Of a stretch of DNA of 64,000 nucleotides, positions 44,769 to 52,367 are shown one piece after another. The position numbers and the translations under genes are program-made. The first letter of the stretch is position 1; every line of letters starts with the position of its first letter. The notes under the pieces were generated by a model that was not told the DNA's origin, did not search any database, and saw only the letters and a list, made by a program, of their open reading frames with translations. Source of the stretch: CAVVEQ01 sp963802095 (GTDB lineage Bacteria > Chloroflexota > Anaerolineae > Anaerolineales > Anaerolineaceae); the NCBI GenBank assembly GCA_963802095.1, contig CAWDHI010000011.1, positions 1 through 64,000 on the forward strand, written 5' to 3'.

Positions 44769-45485
44769 TCAACCTTCGAAACGGTATCCGCCGCCTCGAA
44801 CGGTCACCAGGCGAATCGGATTCGGCGGGTCCTTTTCGATCTTCTGGCGCAGCCAGCGAACGTGGACATCGACAGTGCGGCTGTCGCCGATAAAATCCCA
44901 GCCCCAAACCCGCTCGAGAATGAATTCGCGGGAGAGCATCTGGCGGTGGTGTTGGGCAAAAAAGAGGAGCAGCTCGTACTCCTTCGGTTTTAACCCAATC
45001 ACAATTCCGTCCAGGGTCACATCCCGGCGGGTGAGGTTGATCTCCAGGTTATCGAAGGTGATCTTTTTCACCTCTTCTCCAGCTGGGGTTTGTTTAAGTT
45101 TGTCCAGTTCCTCCTGAATCACCCTGCTGCGCCGCAACTGGGCACGCACCCGGGCAAGCAGCTCTCGCATGGAGAACGGTTTGGAGAGGTAATCATCCGC
45201 TCCCACCTCCAAGCCAACCACCCTGTCGATCTCATCTGCGCGGGCGGTGAGCATGAGGATGGGCATGCTCAATTCCTGGCGAAGGATGCGGCATACTTCG
45301 AAACCATCGATCCCCGGGAGCATCACATCCAGGATGACGAGATCTGGTTTGGTCCGGCGGGCGGTGGTCACAGCATCCAACCCGTTAACCTCCGATTCCA
45401 CGGTAAAACCTTCTTTTTCAAGGTTGTAGGTCAGGGTTTCTTGAAGCGTGGGCTCATCTTCCACAACAAGAATCGTCGCGGTCAT
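44769..45485 (-). CDS. phoB: Phosphate-regulon-type response regulator (OmpR/PhoB family)
   Basis: The ATG at 45485 (MTATILVVEDEPTLQ) gives 238 residues. The receiver domain has the acidic pair VVEDEP, the phosphorylated Asp in DLVILDVMLPGIDGFE and the conserved Lys in YLSKPFSMREL. The DNA-binding winged helix ends with RTVDVHVRWLRQKIEKDP and VRGGGYRFEG. The frame is open to 45578 but that part is not coding. Next to phoR and the pst operon, it is the likely reader of the two Pho-box arrays in this window. A single TTAACA occurs 21 nt upstream of its own start, without an array. Confidence 0.9.
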   Translation of the reverse strand: MTATILVVEDEPTLQETLTYNLEKEGFTVESEVNGLDAVTTARRTKPDLVILDVMLPGIDGFEVCRILRQELSMPILMLTARADEIDRVVGLEVGADDYLSKPFSMRELLARVRAQLRRSRVIQEELDKLKQTPAGEEVKKITFDNLEINLTRRDVTLDGIVIGLKPKEYELLLFFAQHHRQMLSREFILERVWGWDFIGDSRTVDVHVRWLRQKIEKDPPNPIRLVTVRGGGYRFEG

Positions 45486-45604
45486 ATCTTTAATAGTATC
45501 ACAACTGTTAATATAAATTTCCCACTTACTCGGAAATGGAGGCTGATCGGTGTTTTGCGTCCAGGGAGATGAATTCATGCGGGGACCTTTGCGCTTTCCA
45601 TGCC

Positions 45605-45637
45605 CAATTGTCCCGCCCTTTGCGGACGGGACAATTG
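45605..45637. repeat. 11-bp perfect inverted repeat between surE and phoB
   Basis: CAATTGTCCCG (45605-45615) and CGGGACAATTG (45627-45637) enclose 11 nt. There is no U tract on either side, so it is a weak terminator candidate for surE or an operator-like element ahead of phoB. Confidence 0.6.
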
Positions 45638-45681
45638 ATGGAGGAGGAGAGAAGGAGAAAAGATGAAACCTATTCGCAAAA

Positions 45682-46521
45682 TCAGTTGATCTCGCTCAAC
45701 ATCGGGTGAAGAGCGGCTTTGACCGACAGTTGAATCGCCATCCGGCCATTCCAATCCCAGCTGGAGATCTCCCTCAGCTGGAAATACTCGGTCAGGTCGA
45801 GATGAAGCGGAGTGACCGTGACAAACCCATCAGCAACCGCTCCAATATCGGAGCCTTTGGAAGGGATGCCATCCGGTGATTTTCCGGCTAACCAGAAATA
45901 TGCTTTGCCTCGCGGGTCGGCGTGGCGTTCCACGCGGTCATGATAGACCCGCGTTCCCAGCCGGGTTGCACAGATACCTTTGATTTCATTCATCGGTACA
46001 GGGGGTATATTTACATTTAGAACAATCCCGGTTTGGAGGTGATGGAGCAATCTCGTCTCGACGACCTGCCTGCTTAAAAACGCGGCAGCTGAATAATCCC
46101 GCGGGGTTGCTGTTATGGCAGGGGCATCCTGCGAAACGGCAATCGCCGGTATCCCCCACACGGCAGCTTCCATAGCCGCAGCCACCGTGCCGGAGTATAT
46201 GACATCCTGACCGAGGTTTGCGGAGGTGTTGATGCCGCTTACCACCAGGTCTGGTTTGAAGGGAAGAAAGCCCCGCACCCCAAGGGCAACACAATCGGCA
46301 GGGGAGCCATCCGCTGCGAAAGCACACATTCCATTCAGCAGCTGGATTTCTTTTACCCGCAGCGGTCGATCCAATGCCCGTGAATGCCCGGATGCAGACC
46401 AGTTTTTATCCGGGGCTAAAATGGTGACATCCCCGATTTTTTCCATTTCAACGGCTAAAGCCAGGAGACCGGGTGAATCCACCCCGTCATCGTTAGTAAT
46501 TAATATCTTGTTTGGTAACAT
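45682..46521 (-). CDS. surE: 5'/3'-nucleotidase SurE
   Basis: SurE is a metal-dependent phosphatase that releases phosphate from nucleoside monophosphates and short polyphosphate. The 279-residue protein starts with the diagnostic ILITNDDGVDSPGLLALA (the paired Asp are metal ligands) and contains NWSASGHSRALDRPLRV (the Ser/His loop), DLVVSGINTSANLGQDVIYS and SGTVAAAMEAAVWGIPAIAVS. The C-terminal TVTPLHLDLTEY is also typical. The four-repeat Pho-box-like array at 46545-46598 suggests it belongs to the phosphate regulon here. Confidence 0.95.
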   Translation of the reverse strand: MLPNKILITNDDGVDSPGLLALAVEMEKIGDVTILAPDKNWSASGHSRALDRPLRVKEIQLLNGMCAFAADGSPADCVALGVRGFLPFKPDLVVSGINTSANLGQDVIYSGTVAAAMEAAVWGIPAIAVSQDAPAITATPRDYSAAAFLSRQVVETRLLHHLQTGIVLNVNIPPVPMNEIKGICATRLGTRVYHDRVERHADPRGKAYFWLAGKSPDGIPSKGSDIGAVADGFVTVTPLHLDLTEYFQLREISSWDWNGRMAIQLSVKAALHPMLSEIN

Positions 46522-46544
46522 TTCATCTATTCCTTTACAAATAC

Positions 46545-46598
46545 ATAGTAAGGACGAAATGTTAATATATTGTTATCAGGGGGTTATTGTCCTGTCAA
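46545..46598 (-). promoter_or_regulatory. Putative Pho box array and -10 of surE
   Basis: Four hexamers at 11-bp steps on the minus strand read TTGACA (46598-46593), ATAACC (46587-46582), ATAACA (46576-46571) and TTAACA (46565-46560). Nine bases further comes TACTAT (46550-46545), a plausible -10. Hexamer type, repeat spacing and distance to the -10 equal those at pstS, which strongly supports a shared regulator, most simply PhoB. Confidence 0.7.
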
Positions 46599-46851
46599 TC
46601 ATTGATGAAGGATGATTTTTTCGACGGGGGGAGAAGTTGTTTCTAATATCGATTTCCAGGAAACGGTGAATCTTCGAAACATATTTGGTACTCAAAGAAA
46701 GTTTCAGACCGGAATTTGAAAAGTAACCAGGCCACTTCCTGCGGCCTGGCCGTTATCTCTGTGAAAATTTTAAAAAGGTTGCGCTATTCCTTACCACTCG
46801 ACCACGTGGCCGATGATGACCTGCATGATCATCTGACTACGTTCCTTGCAA
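46599..46851. other. Non-coding stretch upstream of the surE promoter
   Basis: Together with the surE regulatory region this makes about 330 bp without a supportable gene. The only structure seen is the hairpin at 46727-46749. A 72-codon frame on the plus strand (46716-46934) runs into the antisense of the nitroreductase-like gene and has no ribosome binding site, so I do not call it. Confidence 0.5.
46727..46749 (-). terminator. Probable terminator after the nitroreductase-like gene
   Basis: CCAGGCC and GGCCTGG (46749-46743 and 46733-46727 on the minus strand) form a 7-bp GC stem with a 9-nt loop, followed by TTACTTTTC. The imperfect T tract and 100-bp distance from the stop make it a moderate call. 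Confidence 0.5.
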
Positions 46852-47304
46852 TTAATTCAAATCCACCCGGATCATCACCAGGCTTTCAGCCTCCCGGTGC
46901 ATATCCGCAGTGTCCCAACTTCCGTCGGAATTAGAATGAATGTGATTGGGTTTGGCTAGCGAAGGAAACCGGTCAAGCTTCACTTTAATCCCTGTGACAA
47001 TCTCTTCCAACTGTTTTACCGGGTCGAGTAGCATACCATTCCCAGAAAGCAACTCACCGCGCAGGGTCAACCGCACCGGGGTCTTCTCGCGGAAATTGCG
47101 CCACCAATTCTTGCGTTCCGGCATCCCCGGTACGATGTAAATCATATGACCATCCTGGGCATAATTGACCGGCAGGCTGAATTCCTTGCTGCTTTTTCGA
47201 CCCCGGTAAGCGATCAGTATTACCGATGCACTCATCCAGCGGTGCAGGCGCGAGCGAAGGATCACGCTCACCAGCGGATCAGCGATTTTATTCATAAACC
47301 ACAT
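46852..47304 (-). CDS. Nitroreductase/quinone reductase-family (deazaflavin-dependent type) protein
   Basis: This 150-residue protein shows the split-barrel layout of the F420-dependent nitroreductase/quinone reductase (Ddn-like, DUF385-type) family: SASVILIAYRGRKSSKEFSL, PVNYAQDGHMIYIVPG, then KNWWRNFREKTPVRLTLRG. In characterised members this fold binds F420 or a related flavin and reduces quinones or nitro compounds. The C-terminal end is less typical, so cofactor use is uncertain. The ATG at 47304 has a good ribosome binding site (AAGGAG). It follows the PadR-led redox operon, 84 bp downstream of its last stop, and may belong with it. Confidence 0.72.
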   Translation of the reverse strand: MWFMNKIADPLVSVILRSRLHRWMSASVILIAYRGRKSSKEFSLPVNYAQDGHMIYIVPGMPERKNWWRNFREKTPVRLTLRGELLSGNGMLLDPVKQLEEIVTGIKVKLDRFPSLAKPNHIHSNSDGSWDTADMHREAESLVMIRVDLN

Positions 47305-47388
47305 GATTTTCTCCTTGTTGAAAATCCGGCCGACACCCCGGTGCAGGTACCCGCAATCGTTTTTGGGGCGGGTTCAGCCAGCACCCTG

Positions 47389-48657
47389 CTAGCTTTCCGG
47401 GGTGAACGGTTTGGCAAAGCGGCGGTCATAGGCGCCGTTCTTTTTCAGCATCCCGTCAAAATAGGAATGCGCAAATGGGGTCCGCACAAAAACCCGAAAT
47501 ACCGGTCCGAGAAGCGCCGGGAAGCGCTCAGGGGATGCGATGCGTGCCAGGGTCGCGTGGTCGAGCTTCCCATCCCGGGCCAGGCCGGCTCCCAGGCTTT
47601 GCAGGTTTTCGAAAACGCCCTTTAGCGCCTCGGGCGGCATCACCCGCACACCCTCCCCGTTCCCCTTGACAATCGTCCCCAGGTATGGGCTGCCAAGGCG
47701 GGCAGCCAGGCTTTCCAGGTAACGCTCAATATAGCGCGAATGCAGTCCCTCCGGGAACCCGGATTGCACCAGGAACCCGAGCGGGGGGTTATCCTTTCGT
47801 CCAACGAGGGGTTCAAGCGCCTCGATGAAGTGCTTCAACACCCCGGGCATGGAATCCGTGTAGAGCGGAAAGCCAATCCAGGCACATTCAGCCCGGGCAA
47901 ATGCCTCCACGGCCTGGTCGGTCTCCTTCACTCGCGCCAGGGAAATCATTTCCACCTCCCCTCCAAATCCTTTCCCGAACTGCTCGAGCAGGGTAGCCGA
48001 GTTGCTCCTTCGCCCGCGCGGGGAGCCGTTGAAGAGGGTCAGCCTGGCGGGGGGGCGGATGGTTGTGCCTGTGGTGGCAGCCAACGGACCGGGAAGCGGC
48101 AGGATAGGTTCGCTCCTAGTGGAGATGCGCCGGGCAAGATCGGAGGCAGGGGTATCGGTCGTTAGGCTGAACTCCAGCCGGGTTTTAAAATTAAGCGCCG
48201 TCCGGCAATAGATATCGGCCACGATCTGCAGGTCGCGCTCGCTGGTGCCTTTCTCTTTTTCAACGAGCAGGCCGAGGCGGGGGTAGCGCTCGTAGCGCTT
48301 CAGGTGGTGCGCCTCGCCCTGATCCACAACCATGTAGGGGTGCAGGAGCGGCAGGTGCTTATCCTGAGCCATTTTGAGCAACTCCGCCGGAAAACCCATC
48401 TTCAGTGGAGCTGCCCACAGGACGAAATCGGCGTTGATCACGGCCCGGTCCATTTCGAGAGAGCCATCCCGGGAAGCGCATTCACCGGGGGTCTTCACCC
48501 AGCAACCCCAGCAACCGATGCAGTAGCGCAGGGGCAAGTCGCGCAGGTCAAGGCGGGTGACCGTATGGTTTTCATTTTCCAGCGTCGATTGGACCTGTGC
48601 CAGGTAGGTATCGAAGGAAGAGGTTTCAGGATTGCCGTTCAGAATGGTGATTTTCAT
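47389..48657 (-). CDS. Fused iron-sulfur flavoprotein / flavodoxin-fold protein (NADPH-dependent FMN reductase type)
   Basis: This 422-residue protein contains two flavodoxin-like domains. The first begins MKITILNGNPETSSFD (FMN phosphate loop) and carries C46, C49, C52 and C60 in YCIGCWGCWVKTPGEC, exactly CX2CX2CX7C, the compact motif of archaeal-type iron-sulfur flavoproteins that hold a 4Fe-4S cluster beside FMN. The second domain begins near residue 218 with RLTLFNGSPRGRRSNSATLL and has the flavodoxin core but no such cysteines. The fusion would place two FMN sites in one chain. The ATG at 48657 has AGGA upstream; its first bases lie next to the stop of the NapH-like gene (48665). Confidence 0.82.
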   Translation of the reverse strand: MKITILNGNPETSSFDTYLAQVQSTLENENHTVTRLDLRDLPLRYCIGCWGCWVKTPGECASRDGSLEMDRAVINADFVLWAAPLKMGFPAELLKMAQDKHLPLLHPYMVVDQGEAHHLKRYERYPRLGLLVEKEKGTSERDLQIVADIYCRTALNFKTRLEFSLTTDTPASDLARRISTRSEPILPLPGPLAATTGTTIRPPARLTLFNGSPRGRRSNSATLLEQFGKGFGGEVEMISLARVKETDQAVEAFARAECAWIGFPLYTDSMPGVLKHFIEALEPLVGRKDNPPLGFLVQSGFPEGLHSRYIERYLESLAARLGSPYLGTIVKGNGEGVRVMPPEALKGVFENLQSLGAGLARDGKLDHATLARIASPERFPALLGPVFRVFVRTPFAHSYFDGMLKKNGAYDRRFAKPFTPES

Positions 48658-48664
48658 TTTTTTC

Positions 48665-49429
48665 CTATTTTCCAGAACTAAAAGAATATCGGATGACATG
48701 TTTGGAGCAGTTATCCACGCAGGTTCCGCACAGGATGCACTCGGCGTTTTCCATCTTTCCCAATTGCACCATGCCGTTCACGTCTAGGCTCATCGGGCAG
48801 TTGGAGGTGCATTTTTTACAGTCGGCGCATGCCTCAGGGTCTGCTTTAAGGCGCAGGGAGGGCCAGGCAAGCAGGTTGCGCAGCCAGCGCCCGATGATCA
48901 TAAAAGGCGCCATCCAGCAGATGGTATGGCAGCCAGCCCGGCGCCCGACGAAAAAAGCCAGCCCGATGAACAGCGCGATCATAAAATAATAGATGATATA
49001 TGCGATAGCAATCGGGCGGTCAGCGCTCCCGGCCACAGAGATGCCCCCCTGAGTGTGAAGCAGCAGGTCCACGCTGCGGTAGCCTCCAGCCCGGACAGCC
49101 AGCACGGTGATGAGCGAAACCCAGGGGATCCAGATAAGCCACTTGATCCAATCCACTTTTTTTCCGTTTACCTTGCGGGTGTTGACGGGTTCAACCATTT
49201 CCTGCAACCCGCCAGCGGGGCAAACCCATCCGCACCACAGCCGGCCAAGGAAGAGCGAGGAAATGAACATGAGACCGAACATCACCAGGCTGCCGTTTAC
49301 GATGCCACTCGCCGCGCCGTCTATGATCACATACGGCGAGAAGAAATTCATCGTGATCGGGAACGAGAGAAAGGCGAGGATGATGATCGCTTTACGGACG
49401 CGCTGCCGCAGGGGGTACTGTTGGATCAT
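48665..49429 (-). CDS. Membrane 4Fe-4S protein, NapH/NosR-like
   Basis: The ATG at 49429 gives 254 residues. The membrane part has about five hydrophobic segments and the signature LFLGRLWCGWVCPAGGLQE near residue 55, the CxxxCP motif of the NapH/NosR/CcoG family on the cytoplasmic side, then GCHTICWMAPFMIIGRWLRN. The C-terminus has two 4Fe-4S clusters: CADCKKCTSNCPM and CILCGTCVDNCSK. Such proteins move electrons between quinol and soluble acceptors across the membrane face. It is followed by the double-flavodoxin protein and preceded by PadR (13 bp), so all three form one operon. The physiological partner is unknown. Confidence 0.85.
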   Translation of the reverse strand: MIQQYPLRQRVRKAIIILAFLSFPITMNFFSPYVIIDGAASGIVNGSLVMFGLMFISSLFLGRLWCGWVCPAGGLQEMVEPVNTRKVNGKKVDWIKWLIWIPWVSLITVLAVRAGGYRSVDLLLHTQGGISVAGSADRPIAIAYIIYYFMIALFIGLAFFVGRRAGCHTICWMAPFMIIGRWLRNLLAWPSLRLKADPEACADCKKCTSNCPMSLDVNGMVQLGKMENAECILCGTCVDNCSKHVIRYSFSSGK

Positions 49430-49442
49430 GAATAAATCTCCG

Positions 49443-50000
49443 TTATTTTGCCGGCACCTGGCCGGTTTTGATCTTTTCGATGATGCTTTCGGTCCATTCC
49501 AGGTTGGCGCGCATCTGGCGGATGCCATTATCCAGGGTCAGCAACCAGAAGAAATGCTCGCGGGGAGAGGTGATCTCCTGTTGATAGGGAATGATTTGCG
49601 CCGGTACCTGGTCGTATTGAGCCAGTATGGATCGCATGATGACCGCATAGCCCTCGAACTTTGCCAGGACCTCATCATCGGAGAGCAGGCCGCTGAAAAA
49701 AACCTGGATCAATGGTGCACTGCGGGGCTCATCCAGCGGGGGTGGACCGGACAGCCATTTCAACAGGTCAGCCCGCCCGGCCTCGGTGATGTGATAAACC
49801 TTGCGGTCGGGACGGTCTTCCTGGGCGACCTTTTCCATCTCAGCGAAACCAAGTTCGGTGAGGTGGGTGAGCGTGCGGTATATCTGGGATTGATCGGCAG
49901 GCCAAAAATGGCGTATGGAATTATCGAAGACCTTCTTGAGGTCATAACCCGTGTAGGGGTGGTAATTTAAAAAACCGAGAATGGCATATTCCAAGGACAT
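49443..50000 (-). CDS. PadR-family transcriptional regulator
   Basis: This 185-residue repressor has the N-terminal PadR winged-helix domain (MSLEYAILGFLNYHPYTGYD, QIYRTLTHLTELGFAEMEKV and DRKVYHITEAGRADLLKWL) and a C-terminal helical Vir_act_alpha-type dimerisation domain, so it belongs to the longer PadR subfamily. These proteins usually repress their own operon and are relieved by a small ligand. A 22-bp palindrome starts 15 bp upstream of the start codon (50015-50036). It heads an operon with the NapH-like and flavodoxin-fold genes. Confidence 0.9.
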   Translation of the reverse strand: MSLEYAILGFLNYHPYTGYDLKKVFDNSIRHFWPADQSQIYRTLTHLTELGFAEMEKVAQEDRPDRKVYHITEAGRADLLKWLSGPPPLDEPRSAPLIQVFFSGLLSDDEVLAKFEGYAVIMRSILAQYDQVPAQIIPYQQEITSPREHFFWLLTLDNGIRQMRANLEWTESIIEKIKTGQVPAK

Positions 50001-50014
50001 TATATTACTTCTCC

Positions 50015-50036
50015 TATATATGATTAATCTTATATA
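50015..50036. promoter_or_regulatory. Putative PadR operator
   Basis: TATATA-T-GATTAATC-T-TATATA is palindromic in all but the two central-flanking T positions. It lies immediately upstream of padR, in an AT-rich promoter region, as expected for autorepression. Confidence 0.6.
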
Positions 50037-50153
50037 TTATCAATCTAATAATAAATCGTTTTCTGTGTTTGTCAAGACCCCAATTCGTGCATTCGTTCGT
50101 TTTGCTGGAAGTTTGTTTTCAACAGCGTTCGAAATGAATATCCATAGGCTTGA

Positions 50154-50181
50154 TAAAAAAAGCCCCGACAAATGTCGGGGC
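50154..50181 (-). terminator. Intrinsic terminator after the ATP-grasp ligase
   Basis: GCCCCGACA (50181-50173) and TGTCGGGGC (50170-50162) form a 9-bp stem and are followed by TTTTTT on the minus strand. It lies 17 bp after the ligase stop. Confidence 0.88.
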
Positions 50182-50197
50182 GGGTTGCATCCTATTT

Positions 50198-51220
50198 TTA
50201 TTCCTTCCCATATCTCCGCAGCGCGTGCCCGATGATGGCCTGAACCAGCATCTCGTAATCGATGCCTGCCGCGCGCGCCTCCAGGGGGAAATAGGAAGTA
50301 ACGGAAACCTCGGGCGGGATCATCCCTGGCGGGGAGTTGATATCCAGGATGAAAGGGTTGCCTTTTGCATCCAGGCGAACGTCGATGCGGCACAGGTCAT
50401 GAATGCCGATCGCATCCCAGGCTTGCTGGCATATGGTCTCAAGCCTATTCTTGAGCTTGTCATCAATCCGCGCCGGGCAGACGAGATGCTCGGGAGCTTC
50501 CTCCTCGATGATCCACTTGACCTCGAGGGAATCGATCGGCAGGTAACCCTTCGGCAGGGTGGTGTAATCCGCCTCCACGATGGGCAGGAACTGGGGCGGG
50601 TTGCCCAGCATCCCCAGCGAGAACTCGCGACCGGTAATGTATGGCTCGGCGAAGGCTGGCGTTTTGAAAAGGTCCATCACAGCTGCCACCTGTGCACGCA
50701 GATCTTTTTCGTTATGGACCACGCTGGCGTTGGTAATTCCGGCGGAGGAGCCTTGGGATTCGGGTTTGACGATGAGGGGGAAATCCACACCCTTCTTGAG
50801 CGGCTCATCGCCGTGGTTGAAGATCTGGTAGCGCAGAGTGGGGATGCCGTTTGCGATGAGAATATCCTTCATCATCGGCTTGGTCTGCACGATGGCCTGC
50901 ACCACCGGCTGAGAGCCGGTATAGGGGATACCCAGCATTTCCAGGATGGCGGGCATCTGGGCGTAACGGTCGCGTCCGGAAAGACCCAGGGAGTAATTGA
51001 AGGCCAGGGTGATACGGTCGCGGTTGTGTTTGAGTTTGTTGTAGGCATCCTCATCTGCTTCGATGGGCAGTACCTCATAGCCGCAGTTTTTGAAATGGGT
51101 GATCATCCAATCAATGGTCTCGGGGTCGTCGAAATCCACCTCGAGTTGGGTCTTGGGATCATCCGGGTCTGGATAGGTATGGCGGACATTATACAGATAG
51201 GCAATTACTGGTTTTTTCAT
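50198..51220 (-). CDS. D-alanine--D-alanine ligase-related ATP-grasp ligase
   Basis: This 340-residue ATP-grasp protein has the Ddl-like stretch FNYSLGLSGRDRYAQMPAIL followed by EMLGIPYTGS, then DFPLIVKPESQGSSAGITN (ATP loop), YITGREFSLGMLGN and RIDVRLDAKGNPFILDINSP with the metal-binding acidic residues. The N-terminus lacks the usual GGxSxEHxVS motif of true D-Ala-D-Ala ligases and begins KPVIAYLYNVRHTYPDPDD, so it may ligate other amino acids. It is transcribed divergently from the GntR gene across a 291-bp region that contains three TATACCACTT motifs, so it may be part of the same regulon. Peptidoglycan function is not assured. Confidence 0.75.
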   Translation of the reverse strand: MKKPVIAYLYNVRHTYPDPDDPKTQLEVDFDDPETIDWMITHFKNCGYEVLPIEADEDAYNKLKHNRDRITLAFNYSLGLSGRDRYAQMPAILEMLGIPYTGSQPVVQAIVQTKPMMKDILIANGIPTLRYQIFNHGDEPLKKGVDFPLIVKPESQGSSAGITNASVVHNEKDLRAQVAAVMDLFKTPAFAEPYITGREFSLGMLGNPPQFLPIVEADYTTLPKGYLPIDSLEVKWIIEEEAPEHLVCPARIDDKLKNRLETICQQAWDAIGIHDLCRIDVRLDAKGNPFILDINSPPGMIPPEVSVTSYFPLEARAAGIDYEMLVQAIIGHALRRYGKE

Positions 51221-51355
51221 GATCTTTTCGGAAGGAAGTGCACCTCGCTTTTTAAGATATCGGGCAATTGTAATGAAAAAATTACTTTTGAAAAGAGGGG
51301 AGTTTTTCTATTACGGCAGACCAGGATCCAAACAGCTATGCGAAAAATGCGGGGA

Positions 51356-51504
51356 TATACCACTTGAAAGATCCGACCGGGAAATCGAAAGAGGTATACC
51401 CACTTTTTGGGTTCCCTATTGAAAATTCTCTTGAAAATCACTATAATCTTATCAATATATTAAATTATTATTAATTTTTAACCCCTTTTAAGACTATACC
51501 ACTT
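51356..51504. promoter_or_regulatory. Three TATACC(C)ACTT motifs in the ligase-GntR intergenic region
   Basis: TATACCACTT occurs at 51356-51365 and 51495-51504, and TATACCCACTT at 51395-51405. The second is preceded by AAGAGG, giving an imperfect palindrome around GGTATACC. The third lies directly before the GntR start and is followed by a further ACCACTT (51505-51511). The pattern is what autoregulating GntR/UTRA repressors usually show. The whole gap (51221-51511) contains no gene. Confidence 0.55.
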
Positions 51505-51511
51505 ACCACTT

Positions 51512-52288
51512 ATGCAAAAAGTCTCCCGCTTCAATCACCTGTATCGCGAGCCCCTTCCAGTGGCGGCGGAAATATCCAAACCCATTTACGTTCAGATACA
51601 GGAGTATCTTGCAGAGCAGATCCTCTCCGGCAAGCTGCCCCCCGATGCGCGCATCCCCTCGGAGCGCGATCTGTCGGAAGAGCTTGAAGTCAGCCGCATG
51701 ACCATCCGAAAGGCGGTCACCGAACTGGTGAACGAAGGACTGCTTGATCGACGCCACGGCTCAGGTACCTACGTGGCGCACCCCAAGGTGACTTACGAAA
51801 GCGGCGACCTGATCCACTACATGGAGGCGATGCGCACGCGCAACATTGCCACCGGCAGCCAGCTGCTGGAATTCGGGCAGGTGCCGGCCAGCCGCCGCCT
51901 GGCAGAGAAGCTGAGCGTGGAGATCGGGCATTCCCTCTACCGAGTCGTGATCCTGCGCTTCGCCAATCATGTACCCAACATCCTGGAGCGTAATTATTTC
52001 CCCTGTTCGCGCTGCCAGGGATTGGAGGAGTTTGACCTGGAAAAAACTTCGATCTCCGACCTGCTTTCCAAAGCGTACGGAGTCAGCGTGAGTAAAATTA
52101 ACCAAACGATCGAAGCGGTGGCTGCCAGCGACGATGTCGCTGATAAGTTGCGGGTGGAAGATGGCTTCCCTTTGCTGATGATCAGCCAGATCATGATAGA
52201 CCGGGAAACCGGCGATCCGGTTGAATACTCGCAGGATTTTCTACGCAGTGATTATGCCCGCATCCACGCTGAGGTGAATCTGGAATGA
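51512..52288 (+). CDS. GntR-family transcriptional regulator with UTRA domain
   Basis: This 258-residue protein has an N-terminal winged helix (PIYVQIQEYLAEQILSGKLP, PSERDLSEELEVSRMTIRKA then LLDRRHGSGTYVAHPKV) and a C-terminal UTRA (HutC-type) ligand-binding domain (LSVEIGHSLYRVVILRFANH, ERNYFPCSRCQGLEEFDLEK, VEYSQDFLRSDYARIHAEVN). Such regulators sense a substrate or intermediate of the adjacent catabolic genes. It heads the plus-strand cluster permease-phosphoesterase-nucleotidyltransferase-aminotransferase-kinase. No ribosome binding site is obvious before the ATG; TATACCACTT motifs stand directly upstream. Confidence 0.9.
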   Translation: MQKVSRFNHLYREPLPVAAEISKPIYVQIQEYLAEQILSGKLPPDARIPSERDLSEELEVSRMTIRKAVTELVNEGLLDRRHGSGTYVAHPKVTYESGDLIHYMEAMRTRNIATGSQLLEFGQVPASRRLAEKLSVEIGHSLYRVVILRFANHVPNILERNYFPCSRCQGLEEFDLEKTSISDLLSKAYGVSVSKINQTIEAVAASDDVADKLRVEDGFPLLMISQIMIDRETGDPVEYSQDFLRSDYARIHAEVNLE

Positions 52289-52293
52289 GCGCG

Positions 52294-52367
52294 CTTGAGC
52301 CAAGGTTTTATCTTTCGATTTTCACCTTTACCCCTTGCATGGCTCAAGGGCCCTTTCCGGGGAAAGG
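52294..52367 (+). repeat. Inverted repeats in the leader of the permease gene
   Basis: CTTGAGCC (52294-52301) pairs with GGCTCAAG (52341-52348), and CCTTTCC (52352-52358) pairs with GGAAAGG (52361-52367). Both lie in the 158-nt gap between GntR and the permease. They could form a folded leader, but I recognise no riboswitch. Confidence 0.45.

Noticed and set aside
45495..45533. Pho-box array upstream of phoB
   Set aside because: Only a single TTAACA is present; the positions 11 bp up- and downstream do not match, unlike at pstS and surE.
46716..46934. 72-codon plus-strand frame between surE and the nitroreductase-like gene
   Set aside because: No ribosome binding site, extends antisense into the nitroreductase-like gene, and the N-terminal part overlaps the terminator hairpin.
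50150..51367. 405-codon plus-strand frame over the ATP-grasp ligase
   Set aside because: It is antisense to a well-supported protein and runs through the terminator hairpin; the product has no recognisable domain.
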